64,000 nucleotides of DNA from Sutcliffiella horikoshii (lineage in GTDB: Bacteria > Bacillota > Bacilli > Bacillales > Bacillaceae_I): positions 58,377 through 122,376 of the forward strand of contig NZ_VTEV01000009.1 of the NCBI RefSeq assembly GCF_008180725.1, given 5' to 3'. Position numbers and translations under genes: made by a program. A model generated the notes under the pieces. It was not told where the DNA came from. It was given only the letters and a program-made list of their open reading frames with translations, and did not search any database. Positions within the stretch are counted from its first letter, which is position 1. Each line of letters opens with the position of its first letter. Below, piece by piece: positions 8,617-17,301 of the stretch.

Positions 8617-9936
8617 ATGATCTTACATGATTCTGAAACACTTTCTTTATCAGAGATGCAACTCCTTCAATCCACGAGGTTGAGAGACACCGTACAGAAA
8701 GTCTTTCAACATGTTCCTTTTTATAGAAAAAAGTTAACTAACTTTACGATTACACCTTCTGATGTTCGAACCACTGATGACATTCACATACTACCTTTTA
8801 CTACCAAAAAAGAACTGCGCGAGAACTATCCGTTCGGATTATTTGCTATCCCTCGCAGCCAAATAACGAGGCTCCATGCCTCATCTGGGACTAGCGGGAA
8901 GCCTACAGTTGTTGCCTACTCCCAAGAAGATATCAACATGTGGAGTGAAATTGCAGCACGTGCCATTTCAATGGCTGGAGGAAAAAAAGGAGACATCCTT
9001 CATAATGCTTACGGTTACGGCCTTTTTACTGGAGGACTTGGACTGCATTATGGTAGTGAAAAGCTTGGAATGATCACAGTTCCGGTTTCTGGCGGGAACA
9101 CAGAAAGACAAATCCAATTAATTCAGGATTTCCAGCCAACTGTTATTTGTGGAACACCTTCCTATGTGCTCAACATCGCTGACAGGATGATAGATCTAGG
9201 GATTAATCCAAAAGAGACATCTTTAAAGTATGGAATTTTTGGAGCAGAGCCTTGGTCAGAAGAGATGAGAAGAACATTAGAGGATAAATTAGCGATCAAA
9301 GCATGCGATATATATGGATTAAGTGAAGTAATTGGACCAGGAGTGGCAATGGAATGTTCTGAGGCGCAGGATGGTCTGCATGTTGCAGAAGATCATTTTT
9401 ATGTAGAAGTGATTGATCCAAAGACCCTGGAAATACTGCCAGAGGGGGAAGTAGGAGAGCTTGTCTTTACAAGCCTTACAAAACAAGCCATGCCTATCAT
9501 TCGTTATAGAACTGGTGACATAGCTTCCATAAAAAGAGAGACATGTACATGCGGTCGGACGACAACAAAAATGTCGAGAGTCAAAGGAAGAGTAGATGAT
9601 ATGTTAATTATTAGGGGGGTAAATATTTTTCCTTCCGAGATTGAACATACATTATTGCAAATAAAAGATGTAGCACCACATTATCAGCTTTTCGTATCTC
9701 GTGAGAAAAACTTAGATTCTGTAGAAGTTCAAGTAGAAATGCAAGCGCATACATTTATGCAGACAGATCCTGTAAAAAGAATGAAAATGATGAGTGCAAT
9801 CGCACAAAAGGTGGAATACGATTTGAAGTCCAAATGCTTGATTCATGTGAAGGCAAGCGTTGTAGAACCTCGAACAATCCCCCGTTCAGAAGGGAAAGCG
9901 GTACGTATTGTCGATACAAGGTTTTCTCATGCTTAA
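8617..9936 (+). CDS. paaK: Phenylacetate-CoA ligase PaaK
   Basis: AMP-forming ligase making phenylacetyl-CoA from phenylacetate, ATP and CoA. 439 residues, normal for PaaK. The P-loop-like SSGTSGKPTVVAYS is at about residues 89-102; AEPWSEEMR, DIYGLSEVIGPGVAMEC and YRTGDIA are adenylate-binding motifs; CTCGRTTTKMSRVKGRVDDMLI and RGVNIFPSEIE mark the C-terminal domain. GGGGA eight bases before the ATG at 8617 sets the start; a GTG at 8599 is too early. It has its own promoter region and precedes paaABCD by 89 bases, where a separate promoter lies. Confidence 0.95.
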   Translation: MILHDSETLSLSEMQLLQSTRLRDTVQKVFQHVPFYRKKLTNFTITPSDVRTTDDIHILPFTTKKELRENYPFGLFAIPRSQITRLHASSGTSGKPTVVAYSQEDINMWSEIAARAISMAGGKKGDILHNAYGYGLFTGGLGLHYGSEKLGMITVPVSGGNTERQIQLIQDFQPTVICGTPSYVLNIADRMIDLGINPKETSLKYGIFGAEPWSEEMRRTLEDKLAIKACDIYGLSEVIGPGVAMECSEAQDGLHVAEDHFYVEVIDPKTLEILPEGEVGELVFTSLTKQAMPIIRYRTGDIASIKRETCTCGRTTTKMSRVKGRVDDMLIIRGVNIFPSEIEHTLLQIKDVAPHYQLFVSREKNLDSVEVQVEMQAHTFMQTDPVKRMKMMSAIAQKVEYDLKSKCLIHVKASVVEPRTIPRSEGKAVRIVDTRFSHA

Positions 9937-9957
9937 AAATGTTCAGAACTTTCTGTG

Positions 9958-9986
9958 TTGAAAAACGTATAACATTATATTATAAT
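9958..9986 (+). promoter_or_regulatory. SigA promoter of paaA operon
   Basis: TTGAAA (9958-9963), 17-bp spacer, TATAAT (9981-9986): near-perfect -10. Confidence 0.88.
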
Positions 9987-9988
9987 GA

Positions 9989-10006
9989 CGTTAAATAAAC
10001 GTTATA
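9989..10006 (+). promoter_or_regulatory. Probable PaaX operator at paaA
   Basis: Core CGTTAAATAAACG (9989-10001) followed by TTATA, an inverted repeat CGTT...AACG that begins 3 nt after the -10 box and so covers the start of transcription. Same motif and spacing as at 22067 and 26210. Confidence 0.7.
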
Positions 10007-10025
10007 GAAATAGGAGGCGGCGAAA

Positions 10026-10994
10026 ATGACCAACTCATTATCGTTTGACCGCTTGACGGAAGAAGAGAAACATGAGCATTTTATGCAACGTATCCAGGCC
10101 GGGGAAAAGATTGAAGCAGACGATTGGATGCCAGAAGAATATCGTAAAACATTAATTAAACTAATCTCCATGCATGCCATCAGCGAAATAATGGGAGCGC
10201 TTCCAGAAAAGGAGTGGGTACCAAAAGCTCCGACTTTACAAAGGAAGCTTGGGATTATGGCGAAAGTTCAAGATGAAATGGGCCATGGTCAGCTATTGTT
10301 GCGAGTGGCAGAAGATTTAATGGAACCTTACGGAAAGTCCCGTGAAGAAATAATGCAAGATTTATTTTCAGGAGATTTAAAGTTTCATAATGTTTTTCAC
10401 ATGGAAGCACCAACATGGGGGGATGCAGGGCTGATCGGATGGCTTGTTGACGGAGCGGCCATTATATCCCAGACGAATATGCTTGATGCATCCTATGGGC
10501 CGTATGCAAGGGCATTAAAAAGAATATGTGCAGAAGAAGTTTTTCATGCTCAACACGGCGAGGCTATTATTATGGCGCTTGCTGAAGGAACTGAAGAACA
10601 AAGAAATATGATACAAGATTCTATCAATCGCTGGTGGGAAGCTTTATTAATGTTCTTCGGGCCGGCAGATGCCTCTACCACTGGTACATCAAAGCAAGAT
10701 ATCACAATGAAGTATAATATCCGCACCAAGAGCAATGAAGAACTACGTCAAGACTTTTTTACAAAATATATCCCAAGGGTGTTATCCCTTGGCCTAACAT
10801 TGCCGGATGAAACGATGCACTATAATGAAAAAGAAGAAAAATGGATCTACAAACAACCCAATTGGAACAACTTTAAAGACATTATCAGAAATAAAGGTCC
10901 TAAATCACAGGATCGCCTGAGATTGCGGATAATAGCACACGAAAATAATGCATGGGTTCGAGAAGCGTTAAGCTCCGAAACATCAGCAGGCTAA
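10026..10994 (+). CDS. paaA: Phenylacetyl-CoA epoxidase subunit PaaA (catalytic)
   Basis: Catalytic alpha subunit of the ring 1,2-phenylacetyl-CoA epoxidase, a bacterial di-iron monooxygenase. 322 residues. Di-iron E-x-x-H motifs are visible as Glu84-Met-Gly-His87 and Glu171-Val-Phe-His174 (followed by AQHGE). MLDASYGPYARAL and the C-terminal KDIIRNKGPKSQDRL are family segments for CoA substrate contact. GGAGGCGG precedes the ATG. First gene of paaABCD, expressed from the promoter/operator directly upstream. Confidence 0.97.
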   Translation: MTNSLSFDRLTEEEKHEHFMQRIQAGEKIEADDWMPEEYRKTLIKLISMHAISEIMGALPEKEWVPKAPTLQRKLGIMAKVQDEMGHGQLLLRVAEDLMEPYGKSREEIMQDLFSGDLKFHNVFHMEAPTWGDAGLIGWLVDGAAIISQTNMLDASYGPYARALKRICAEEVFHAQHGEAIIMALAEGTEEQRNMIQDSINRWWEALLMFFGPADASTTGTSKQDITMKYNIRTKSNEELRQDFFTKYIPRVLSLGLTLPDETMHYNEKEEKWIYKQPNWNNFKDIIRNKGPKSQDRLRLRIIAHENNAWVREALSSETSAG

Positions 10995-11011
10995 GGGGAG
11001 GAGCTTAGAAA

Positions 11012-11359
11012 TTGAGTACAAAAGGCTTTTATAAAGAGTTTGAAGTATTTAGTAAGAGAACCCATACAGCTCCGATGCAATATCAGTTCAGCCTACTTGC
11101 TCCAAACGAAGAGATTGCGCTTGTCATGGCACAAGAAAACTTTATGAGGCGGGAACCAGCCGTGGATATTTGGGTGGTGCAACGGAGTGATATTCGGAAG
11201 ATGTCTCAAGAAGAGCGTCAATCCTTGCAGAGAATTGACAACAAAGACTACCGAAACACGAAAGGCTATGGGTATTTGAAGAAAAAATGGCGTCACTATG
11301 AACAGGGGATGCTTGATGAACAGGAAATCATGTCTTGGGGAGGGAAGAAAAAAGGATGA
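11012..11359 (+). CDS. paaB: Phenylacetyl-CoA epoxidase subunit PaaB
   Basis: Small structural subunit of the PaaABC(D)E epoxidase that bridges PaaAC heterodimers in E. coli. 115 residues, slightly longer than the usual ~95 because of a basic C-terminal extension (LKKKWRHYEQGMLDEQEI). Core signatures: FEVFSKRTHTAPMQYQFSLLAP, ENFMRREPAVDIWVVQRSDI. The start is TTG at 11012, about ten bases after GGAGG. Its stop overlaps the paaC start as ATGA, so translation is probably coupled. Confidence 0.92.
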   Translation: MSTKGFYKEFEVFSKRTHTAPMQYQFSLLAPNEEIALVMAQENFMRREPAVDIWVVQRSDIRKMSQEERQSLQRIDNKDYRNTKGYGYLKKKWRHYEQGMLDEQEIMSWGGKKKG

Positions 11360-12177
11360 ATAGAGCAACTGTAGAAGAAGCCAAAAAGGATGCATCCTAT
11401 TATAATGCCCTAACAGCGTTATTATATCAACTGGCCGACGATGATTTCATTATTGCCTACCGAGGTTCTGAGTGGTTGGGCCTTGCCCCCCATATTGAGG
11501 AAGATGTTGCTTTCTCTTCTATTAATCAAGATACCATGGGGCATGCCACCATGTTTTATCAGTTGCTTGAGGATCTTGGCGAAGGAGATATGAATGCACT
11601 TGCCCATGGTAGAAAAACAACAGAACGAGTAAACGCGGTATTATTGGAAAAAGTCAACGGGCCGGGTACGTATCTTACGGAACCAAAATATGATTGGGCA
11701 TTTACCGTTGTAAGGCATTACTTTTACACTCAAGCCAAGAAAATCAAAGTGGAGGCCTTGAAAAATTCCTCCTATGAACCTCTGAAACATGTAGCTGTAA
11801 AAGTGAATATGGAACTTTATTATCACTTGCTACATTGGAGAACTTGGTTTAGACAGTTGTGTACTGCAAATGGTGAAGCTAAAACTAGAATGAAAGCAGC
11901 CATTGATAGAGTGGTAGAAGAATTTGAAGGTGTATTGTCATTGGGGCCAAGTGGTGTTCAAATTACACAGAACCAACTAATAGATTCAGAGGAAGATATT
12001 CGCCTTCGTTTTACAGAAGAAATGACAAATATGTTCGAAAAAGTGGGGCTTGCTTTTCCTACCAATATGGGAATGAAAAGTGGGAACGGCAGAAAAGGTG
12101 AACACACCAAGGATTTGGATGATGCCCTCTTAACACTGAGCGAGGTATATAACAGCAATCCAGCAGCAGTGTGGTAA
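11356..12177 (+). CDS. paaC: Phenylacetyl-CoA epoxidase subunit PaaC
   Basis: Non-catalytic ferritin-like partner that forms the heterodimer with PaaA. 273 residues from the ATG at 11356; an upstream TTG in frame lies inside paaB and the GGGAGG there fits the later ATG. Family segments: ALLYQLADDDFIIAYRGSEWLG, ISSINQDTMGHATMFYQLLEDL-like INQDTMGHATMFYQLLE, and DWAFTVVRHYFY. The epoxidase needs PaaC for assembly although PaaA holds the iron site. Overlaps paaB by 4 bases and is 41 bases from paaD. Confidence 0.95.
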   Translation: MNRATVEEAKKDASYYNALTALLYQLADDDFIIAYRGSEWLGLAPHIEEDVAFSSINQDTMGHATMFYQLLEDLGEGDMNALAHGRKTTERVNAVLLEKVNGPGTYLTEPKYDWAFTVVRHYFYTQAKKIKVEALKNSSYEPLKHVAVKVNMELYYHLLHWRTWFRQLCTANGEAKTRMKAAIDRVVEEFEGVLSLGPSGVQITQNQLIDSEEDIRLRFTEEMTNMFEKVGLAFPTNMGMKSGNGRKGEHTKDLDDALLTLSEVYNSNPAAVW

Positions 12178-12218
12178 ATGCATAACCTTTTACCCCTACA
12201 AAAAGGAATGATGACATC

Positions 12219-12710
12219 ATGCAGGAAGAAGCAAATATCATGAAGGTTTGGGATGCCCTGCAGCATGTAAAAGATCCTGAAATAGATTCTGTTAGTGTCG
12301 TGGATCTCGGAATGGTGGAAGCAGTTGATGTAAGCAATCATGAAGTAATTATTCAAATGCTGCCTACATTTATGGGGTGTCCTGCACTTGAGATTATTAA
12401 GAAGAATGTTGAAAACGAGATTAATAACCTAGGATTATTCAAAAAGGTGGAGGTTCAATTCATCTACCAGCCACCATGGACTTCTGACCGTATTACTGCA
12501 CAAGGCCGAATCCATTTGCAAGAATTTGGAATTGCTCCACCGCCGACACTGGATGACTCCGGGGAATGGCATGTGGATTGCCCCTATTGCGGATCGACCT
12601 ATACAACATTAGATAACATCTTCGGTCCGACCGCATGTCGAAGCATTCTCTACTGCAAAGGGTGCAAAAATCCATTCGAGGCAATGAAACCAGTATCAAC
12701 CATGATGTGA
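12219..12710 (+). CDS. paaD: Phenylacetate pathway protein PaaD
   Basis: 163 residues in two parts: an N-terminal MIP18/DUF59 domain (about 1-85, with VKDPEIDSVSVVDLGMV and the family cysteine in FMGCPA) that is linked to iron-sulfur cluster delivery, and a C-terminal zinc-ribbon-like part with CPYC (121-124), a single Cys in GPTACRS and CKGC (146-149). In E. coli PaaD is needed for maturation of the reductase PaaE or of the complex. Here no paaE-like reductase gene follows. Confidence 0.93.
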   Translation: MQEEANIMKVWDALQHVKDPEIDSVSVVDLGMVEAVDVSNHEVIIQMLPTFMGCPALEIIKKNVENEINNLGLFKKVEVQFIYQPPWTSDRITAQGRIHLQEFGIAPPPTLDDSGEWHVDCPYCGSTYTTLDNIFGPTACRSILYCKGCKNPFEAMKPVSTMM

Positions 12711-12715
12711 GTACC

Positions 12716-12749
12716 ACTGCCTTACAGAAAAAATCTGTAGGGCAATTAC
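12716..12749 (+). terminator. Weak hairpin after paaD
   Basis: Stem tgccttacag / ctgtagggca with one mismatch and an A-rich loop, no clear T run; may end or attenuate the paaABCD transcript. Confidence 0.35.
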
Positions 12750-12776
12750 ATAAATAACTGGCCTGTTAAGACCATA

Positions 12777-12908
12777 GTTGTTGATTGGAGTACAGGGCGA
12801 AGACTCCAGCGGGGGAGTAGCGACAATCTTGAGACCCCGCAGGGCGCAGCCCGAGGAGGCTCAAGGTCGCCCCGCGGAAAGCGAAGTCCTGTACGGAAAT
12901 CAACAACG
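12777..12908. repeat. Intergenic palindromic element, copy 1
   Basis: About 132 bp with terminal inverted repeats (gttgttgattggagtacagg / cctgtacggaaatcaacaac) and GC-rich interior (gactccagcggggga, gagaccccgca, gaggaggctca, ccccgcggaaagcgaag). The same element type is scattered between genes of many Bacillus genomes. A second diverged copy is at 25981-26113. It sits between paaD and the EthD gene and can fold into a long imperfect hairpin. Confidence 0.8.
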
Positions 12909-12943
12909 GTTAAATCAGAGCCCATAAAAAGGAGAGATTTAGA

Positions 12944-13252
12944 ATGGTAAAATTAATCGCGCTTTACAAACACCCGGAAAACAAGGAAGCTTTCGATCAG
13001 CACTACTTCGACACGCATGCACCTATCACTGCTAAAATCCCTGGCTTACGCAAAATGGAAGTTACGAAAGTAGTAGGCAGTCCAATGGGCGGAGAAGGTA
13101 AGTACTATCTAATGTGTGAAATGTACTACGATAACCATGATGCATTAAAGCAAGCGATGAGAACAGATGAAGCGAAAGCATCTGGAAAGGATTTAATGAG
13201 CTTCGCCGGCAATCTTGTCACTTTGATGATTGGTGAAGAAGTGAATGAGTAA
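12944..13252 (+). CDS. EthD family small protein
   Basis: 102 residues with the EthD/dabb-type ferredoxin-like pattern: MVKLIALYKHPENKEAFDQHYFDTHAP at the N-terminus, with the family His-Tyr-Phe-x-x-x-His segment, IPGLRKMEVTK in the middle and SGKDLMSFAGNLVTLMIGE at the end. EthD is required for ethyl tert-butyl ether degradation in Rhodococcus by an unknown role; homologues often sit in monooxygenase clusters. Here it lies between the epoxidase genes and paaF, and its stop overlaps the paaF start by 8 bases. AAGGAGAG precedes the ATG. Confidence 0.85.
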   Translation: MVKLIALYKHPENKEAFDQHYFDTHAPITAKIPGLRKMEVTKVVGSPMGGEGKYYLMCEMYYDNHDALKQAMRTDEAKASGKDLMSFAGNLVTLMIGEEVNE

Positions 13253-14024
13253 AACGTACGAATATATCGAAGTTTCCATTGAAAGCTCGATAGGCATCGT
13301 CAAACTCAATAGACCAAAAGTGCTGAACGCCATTAACAGGCCGATGGTAACTGAAATTGTGACAGTATTGGAAGAGTTTGACCGAAACGATGAAGTCAAA
13401 GCTATGGTACTGGCTGGTAACGGACGCGCGTTTGCAGCTGGGGCAGATATTGATGAAATGGCAGAAGCTACAGCCATCGAACTTGAGCTCTTAAATCAAT
13501 TCACCGAATGGGATCGCCTTGCTTGGGTGAAGAAACCGATTATTGGAGCAGTTCAAGGGTTTGCCCTTGGCGGAGGCTTTGAACTTGCCCTGTGCTGTGA
13601 CATCTTATTTGCCGCACATGATGCTGAGTTCGGCTTTCCTGAAATTAGCCTCGGGGTCATGCCAGGGGCCGGGGGAACCCAGAGATTGACGAAACTAATG
13701 GGAAAATCAAAAGCGATGGAGTGGCTGCTTACCGGTGACAGAATGAGTGCAAAGGAAGCATTGCATTATGGAGTCATCAACCGTGTCATCCCGAAAGAGC
13801 TATTAATAGAAGAAACAATGAACTTTGCACAAAAAATAGCTAAACAACCACCTCTTTCCCTTCGATTGATCAAAGAATCTGTCCATAAGGCTGTGGACTA
13901 TTCCGTCTATGAAGGGATGCAGTATGAGCGAAAGAATTTTTATCTTTTGTTTGCATCCAACGATCAAAAAGAAGGCATGCGAGCATTTAAGGAAAAGCGC
14001 AAGCCTAAATTTGAAGGGGAATAA
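13245..14024 (+). CDS. paaF: Enoyl-CoA hydratase, PaaF-like
   Basis: 259-residue crotonase-fold protein, predicted to hydrate 2,3-dehydroadipyl-CoA in the lower phenylacetate pathway. GNGRAFAAGADIDEMAE supplies one oxyanion-hole strand and QGFALGGGFELALCCD the other; FGFPEISLGVMPGAGGTQRL carries the second catalytic Glu (PEISLG) of the hydratases. The C-terminal KEGMRAFKEKRKPKFEGE is typical. Overlaps the EthD gene, 12 bases from paaG. Assignment as PaaF rather than PaaG rests on the intact Glu pair. Confidence 0.9.
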   Translation: MSKTYEYIEVSIESSIGIVKLNRPKVLNAINRPMVTEIVTVLEEFDRNDEVKAMVLAGNGRAFAAGADIDEMAEATAIELELLNQFTEWDRLAWVKKPIIGAVQGFALGGGFELALCCDILFAAHDAEFGFPEISLGVMPGAGGTQRLTKLMGKSKAMEWLLTGDRMSAKEALHYGVINRVIPKELLIEETMNFAQKIAKQPPLSLRLIKESVHKAVDYSVYEGMQYERKNFYLLFASNDQKEGMRAFKEKRKPKFEGE

Positions 14025-14036
14025 GGGGGATACACC

Positions 14037-14810
14037 ATGTTTGAAACCATTAAATATGAAATAGTAAACCAGGTTGCATGGATCATTATGAACCGGCCAG
14101 ATAAATTAAATGCGTTTACCGAACAGATGAACAAAGAGATTACCAAAGCATTAAAACAGGCAAGTGTGGATGAGAGCGTTCGGGCCATTGTCATAACTGG
14201 GGAAGGCAGGGCATTCTCCTCAGGTCAGGACCTTGCAGAAGTGGATGAAAATATGGATCACAGGCATGTCTTGCGTACAAGATATGGTCCGATGATGAAG
14301 CAGTTGGCACGATGTGAAAAGCCAGTTATTGCAGCAGTAAATGGAGTTGCTGCCGGTGCAGGCTTCAGCCTCGCCTTAGCATGTGATTTTCGTCTTGCAT
14401 CTGAAAAAGCAAGCTTTGTCCAGGCATTCATACATGTCGGGTTAATACCTGACTCTGGTAATCTGTATTTTCTCCCTAAATTAGTAGGTACTGCAAAAGC
14501 ATTGGAGTTAGCTATATTGGGAGAGAAAATAAAGGCAGATCAAGCAAAAGACCTTGGACTTGTTACGAAAGTAGTTCCAGTAGACAATTGGAACGAAGAA
14601 GTAGAAGCTTTTGCAAACAAACTTGCTAACATGCCTACACAAGCAATTGGACTCATTAAACGATCCATACAGGCAAGTTGGAATGTTACGTATGAAGAAT
14701 ACTTGGAGCAAGAAGCATATGGGCAGCGAATTGCCGGTCTATCAGAAGACCATAAAGAAGGAGTTACTTCTTTTATAGAAAAAAGAAAACCGGCATTTAA
14801 AGGAAGATAA
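14037..14810 (+). CDS. paaG: Epoxyphenylacetyl-CoA isomerase, PaaG-like
   Basis: 257-residue crotonase-fold isomerase predicted to convert 1,2-epoxyphenylacetyl-CoA into oxepin-CoA. GEGRAFSSGQDLAEVDENMDHR and VNGVAAGAGFSLALACDFRLA are the oxyanion-hole segments; AFIHVGLIPDSGNLYFLPKLVG replaces the hydratase Glu region with an Asp (IPDSGN), as is usual in PaaG. Two crotonase genes in tandem, one Glu-Glu and one Asp type, is the expected PaaF/PaaG pair. Confidence 0.9.
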   Translation: MFETIKYEIVNQVAWIIMNRPDKLNAFTEQMNKEITKALKQASVDESVRAIVITGEGRAFSSGQDLAEVDENMDHRHVLRTRYGPMMKQLARCEKPVIAAVNGVAAGAGFSLALACDFRLASEKASFVQAFIHVGLIPDSGNLYFLPKLVGTAKALELAILGEKIKADQAKDLGLVTKVVPVDNWNEEVEAFANKLANMPTQAIGLIKRSIQASWNVTYEEYLEQEAYGQRIAGLSEDHKEGVTSFIEKRKPAFKGR

Positions 14811-14834
14811 TACAAACTTAAAGGAGATGAGAGT

Positions 14835-16352
14835 ATGTCTACAGTTAAAGAGCAAAAAATGGAACAACTTGATATGAAACGAGACACTTATCAACTTATT
14901 ATCGCAGGTCAACGCATGGACAGTTCGACAGGAGAGACGTTTACGACTTACAATCCTGCAACAGGAGAAGCGGTTGCTACGATCGCGAAGGCTTCTAAAG
15001 AAGATGCAGAGAAAGCAGTTCAAGCAGCGCGTCAAGCCTTTGATAAAGGGAAATGGAAACTGTTTCCTTTAAACAAACGTGCAAGAACGTTAAATAAAAT
15101 TGCATCTATCATGCGCTCCCGTTTCAATGAGCTGGTAGAATTAGAGATTTTAGATACTGGTAAATCCCTTTCTGCTGCACAAGGCCAAGTCATGCAAGCA
15201 ATCGAAGACTTCGAGTTCTATGCAGGCGCTATCGTTGGACACCGTGGATCAGTTAATAACGTTCCAGGACAATTCCACAACTTCACAGAAAAAGAACCAG
15301 TAGGAGTTTGTGCGCAAATCATCCCTTGGAACTATCCTTTAATGATGGCAGCATGGAAGATTGCCCCGGCAATAGCGGTAGGCTGTTCCGTTGTCGTAAA
15401 ACCAGCAACGTTAACTCCACTGACTGCCATTGTTTTAGGTGAAATATGCGTTGAGGCAGGAGTTCCTGAAGGAGTTGTTAACATCATCCCAGGTGCCGGA
15501 TCTGACGTTGGAAACTACTTGGTTGAGCATCCTCAAGTAGACAAAGTAGCATTTACTGGGTCTACTCCAATCGGAAAAGACATTATGGAGAAAGCTTCCC
15601 AAACGCTTAAACGAGTAACATTGGAACTTGGCGGCAAGTCTCCTAACCTAGTATTTGAAGATGCAGACATTGATGCAGCAGTAGACGGATCTTTATTTGG
15701 AATATTCTATAACACAGGTCAATCTTGTGAAGCACGCTCTCGTTTGTATGTTCACGAAAATATCTATGACGCGTTTATGGAGAAGTTCGTAGAAAAAGCG
15801 AAAAAACTTTCTCTTGGTAATCCTTTCGCAAAAGAAACCCATATTGGTGCCATTATCAACCAAGGTCAATTAGATGTTATTGACGGATATGTTCAATCTG
15901 CAAAAGAAGAGGGAGCTAACATCGTTTTAGGTGGGAAAGTGGCGAAAGTGGAAGGCTATGAGAATGGTTTCTGGTATGAGCCAACTATTATTACAGGTGT
16001 GACCCACGAAATGAAAGTGGTAAAAGAAGAGATTTTCGGACCTGTAGTGGTTGTTATGCCATTCAGCGATGAGAAAGAGGCAGTTAAACTTGCTAATGAC
16101 AGCGAATATGGACTTGGTTCAGCTATCTGGACGAAAGACCACGGCCGTGCAACACGCGTTGCTAAACAAATTCAAGCAGGTATCGTGATGGTCAACTGCC
16201 CATTCTCCGCATTCCCTGGAACGCCGTTCGGAGGATACAAGCAATCCGGATTCGGACGTGAGCTTTGCATTGAAACACTTGATCTTTACACAGAAACGAA
16301 GAGCATCATTTCCTATTTTGGAAACCGTCCGCTCAATCCGTTTGGTGTATAA
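14835..16352 (+). CDS. Aldehyde dehydrogenase of the Paa cluster
   Basis: 505-residue NAD(P)-dependent aldehyde dehydrogenase with catalytic Cys298 (TGQSCEARS) and general base Glu264 (LELGGKSPN); GSTPIGKDIM is the dinucleotide-binding turn. No fused MaoC/hydratase domain, unlike E. coli PaaZ, so it could supply only the 3-oxo-5,6-dehydrosuberyl-CoA semialdehyde oxidation step, or alternatively be a phenylacetaldehyde dehydrogenase feeding paaK. Context favours one of these but does not decide. AAAGGAGATGAGAGT precedes the ATG. A terminator hairpin lies directly after it, inside the cluster. Confidence 0.85.
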   Translation: MSTVKEQKMEQLDMKRDTYQLIIAGQRMDSSTGETFTTYNPATGEAVATIAKASKEDAEKAVQAARQAFDKGKWKLFPLNKRARTLNKIASIMRSRFNELVELEILDTGKSLSAAQGQVMQAIEDFEFYAGAIVGHRGSVNNVPGQFHNFTEKEPVGVCAQIIPWNYPLMMAAWKIAPAIAVGCSVVVKPATLTPLTAIVLGEICVEAGVPEGVVNIIPGAGSDVGNYLVEHPQVDKVAFTGSTPIGKDIMEKASQTLKRVTLELGGKSPNLVFEDADIDAAVDGSLFGIFYNTGQSCEARSRLYVHENIYDAFMEKFVEKAKKLSLGNPFAKETHIGAIINQGQLDVIDGYVQSAKEEGANIVLGGKVAKVEGYENGFWYEPTIITGVTHEMKVVKEEIFGPVVVVMPFSDEKEAVKLANDSEYGLGSAIWTKDHGRATRVAKQIQAGIVMVNCPFSAFPGTPFGGYKQSGFGRELCIETLDLYTETKSIISYFGNRPLNPFGV

Positions 16353-16373
16353 AAAGAATAAATCTTAATCTTT

Positions 16374-16408
16374 GGAGCAAAGGGGGATGGTCCTCTTTGC
16401 TTTTTTTA
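16374..16408 (+). terminator. Terminator hairpin inside the paa cluster
   Basis: Stem agcaaagggg / cctctttgct (16376-16385 with 16392-16401, one wobble) followed by seven T, between the aldehyde dehydrogenase gene and paaH. No promoter is evident before paaH, so this may attenuate rather than end transcription. Confidence 0.85.
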
Positions 16409-16434
16409 CAGCATGATGAAGGAGGAGAGCCTAC

Positions 16435-17280
16435 ATGGAAAGAGTAGTGGTCATCGGTTCAGGAGTTATGGGTCGCGGCATTGCCTATGTAAGCGCGCTA
16501 GGCGGCTACCATACAACGCTAATCGACGTAAAAGAAGAACAACTTGCAGGAGCTAGAAAAGAAATAGAGGTCATCATCTCCAAAGGGTTGGAAAAAGGAA
16601 AATTAACAGATCAAACAGCAGGAGAATTAAGGGAAAACCTATTTTATTCTACAGAAATTGAGGAAGCTGTGAAGGAAGCCAATCTTATTATAGAAGCAGT
16701 ACCTGAAAACATGGAAATCAAGAAATCCGTTTACGAAAAGATAGACAAGGTAGCACCTGCACATTGTTATTTTGCTTCCAATACCTCTACGATGAGTCCA
16801 ACTGAAATAGGAAGCTTCACATCAAGGCCTGAAAAAGTGATCGCGATGCACTTCTTTAATCCTGTACATAAGATGAAATTGGTCGAAATTGTCCGTGGTT
16901 TGGAAACAAGCGATGAAACGGCAGAATTTATCCGAAATGCAGCAGAACGAATGGGAAAAGAAACAGTGGTTGTCAATGAATTTCCCGGGTTTGTGACAAG
17001 CAGAATCAGTGCCCTTGTAGGAAATGAAGCCTTTTATATGTTGCAAGAAGGGGTGGGTACACCTGAAGAGATTGATAAAGCAATCAAACTTGGACTCAAT
17101 TATCCGATGGGACCATTCGAACTTGGAGACCTGGTGGGATTGGATACACGCTTAAATAACCTGAAATATCTTCATGAAAAGTTAGGCGAAAAGTATCGCC
17201 CTGCACCTCTGCTAGAAAAGTATGTGAAAGCTGGAAGACTGGGCAGGAAGAGTGGAAAAGGAGTTTATGACTACCAATAA
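16435..17280 (+). CDS. paaH: 3-hydroxyacyl-CoA dehydrogenase PaaH
   Basis: 281-residue single-domain-type enzyme oxidising 3-hydroxyadipyl-CoA to 3-oxoadipyl-CoA with NAD. N-terminal Rossmann motif VVIGSGVMGRGIAYVSALGG (4-23); ASNTSTMSP and AMHFFNPVHKMKLVEIVRG, where the His of HFFNP is catalytic; GFVTSRISALVGNEAFYMLQEG and NYPMGPFELGDLVGLD in the C-terminal domain. GGAGGAGAG precedes the ATG. 21 bases before paaJ, so the two are co-transcribed. Confidence 0.92.
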   Translation: MERVVVIGSGVMGRGIAYVSALGGYHTTLIDVKEEQLAGARKEIEVIISKGLEKGKLTDQTAGELRENLFYSTEIEEAVKEANLIIEAVPENMEIKKSVYEKIDKVAPAHCYFASNTSTMSPTEIGSFTSRPEKVIAMHFFNPVHKMKLVEIVRGLETSDETAEFIRNAAERMGKETVVVNEFPGFVTSRISALVGNEAFYMLQEGVGTPEEIDKAIKLGLNYPMGPFELGDLVGLDTRLNNLKYLHEKLGEKYRPAPLLEKYVKAGRLGRKSGKGVYDYQ

Positions 17281-17301
17281 ACAACGAGAGAGGTGTCCAT
17301 T

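Noticed and set aside
14835..16352. PaaZ bifunctional enzyme
   Set aside because: Only the aldehyde dehydrogenase domain is present; 505 residues leave no room for the hydratase domain.
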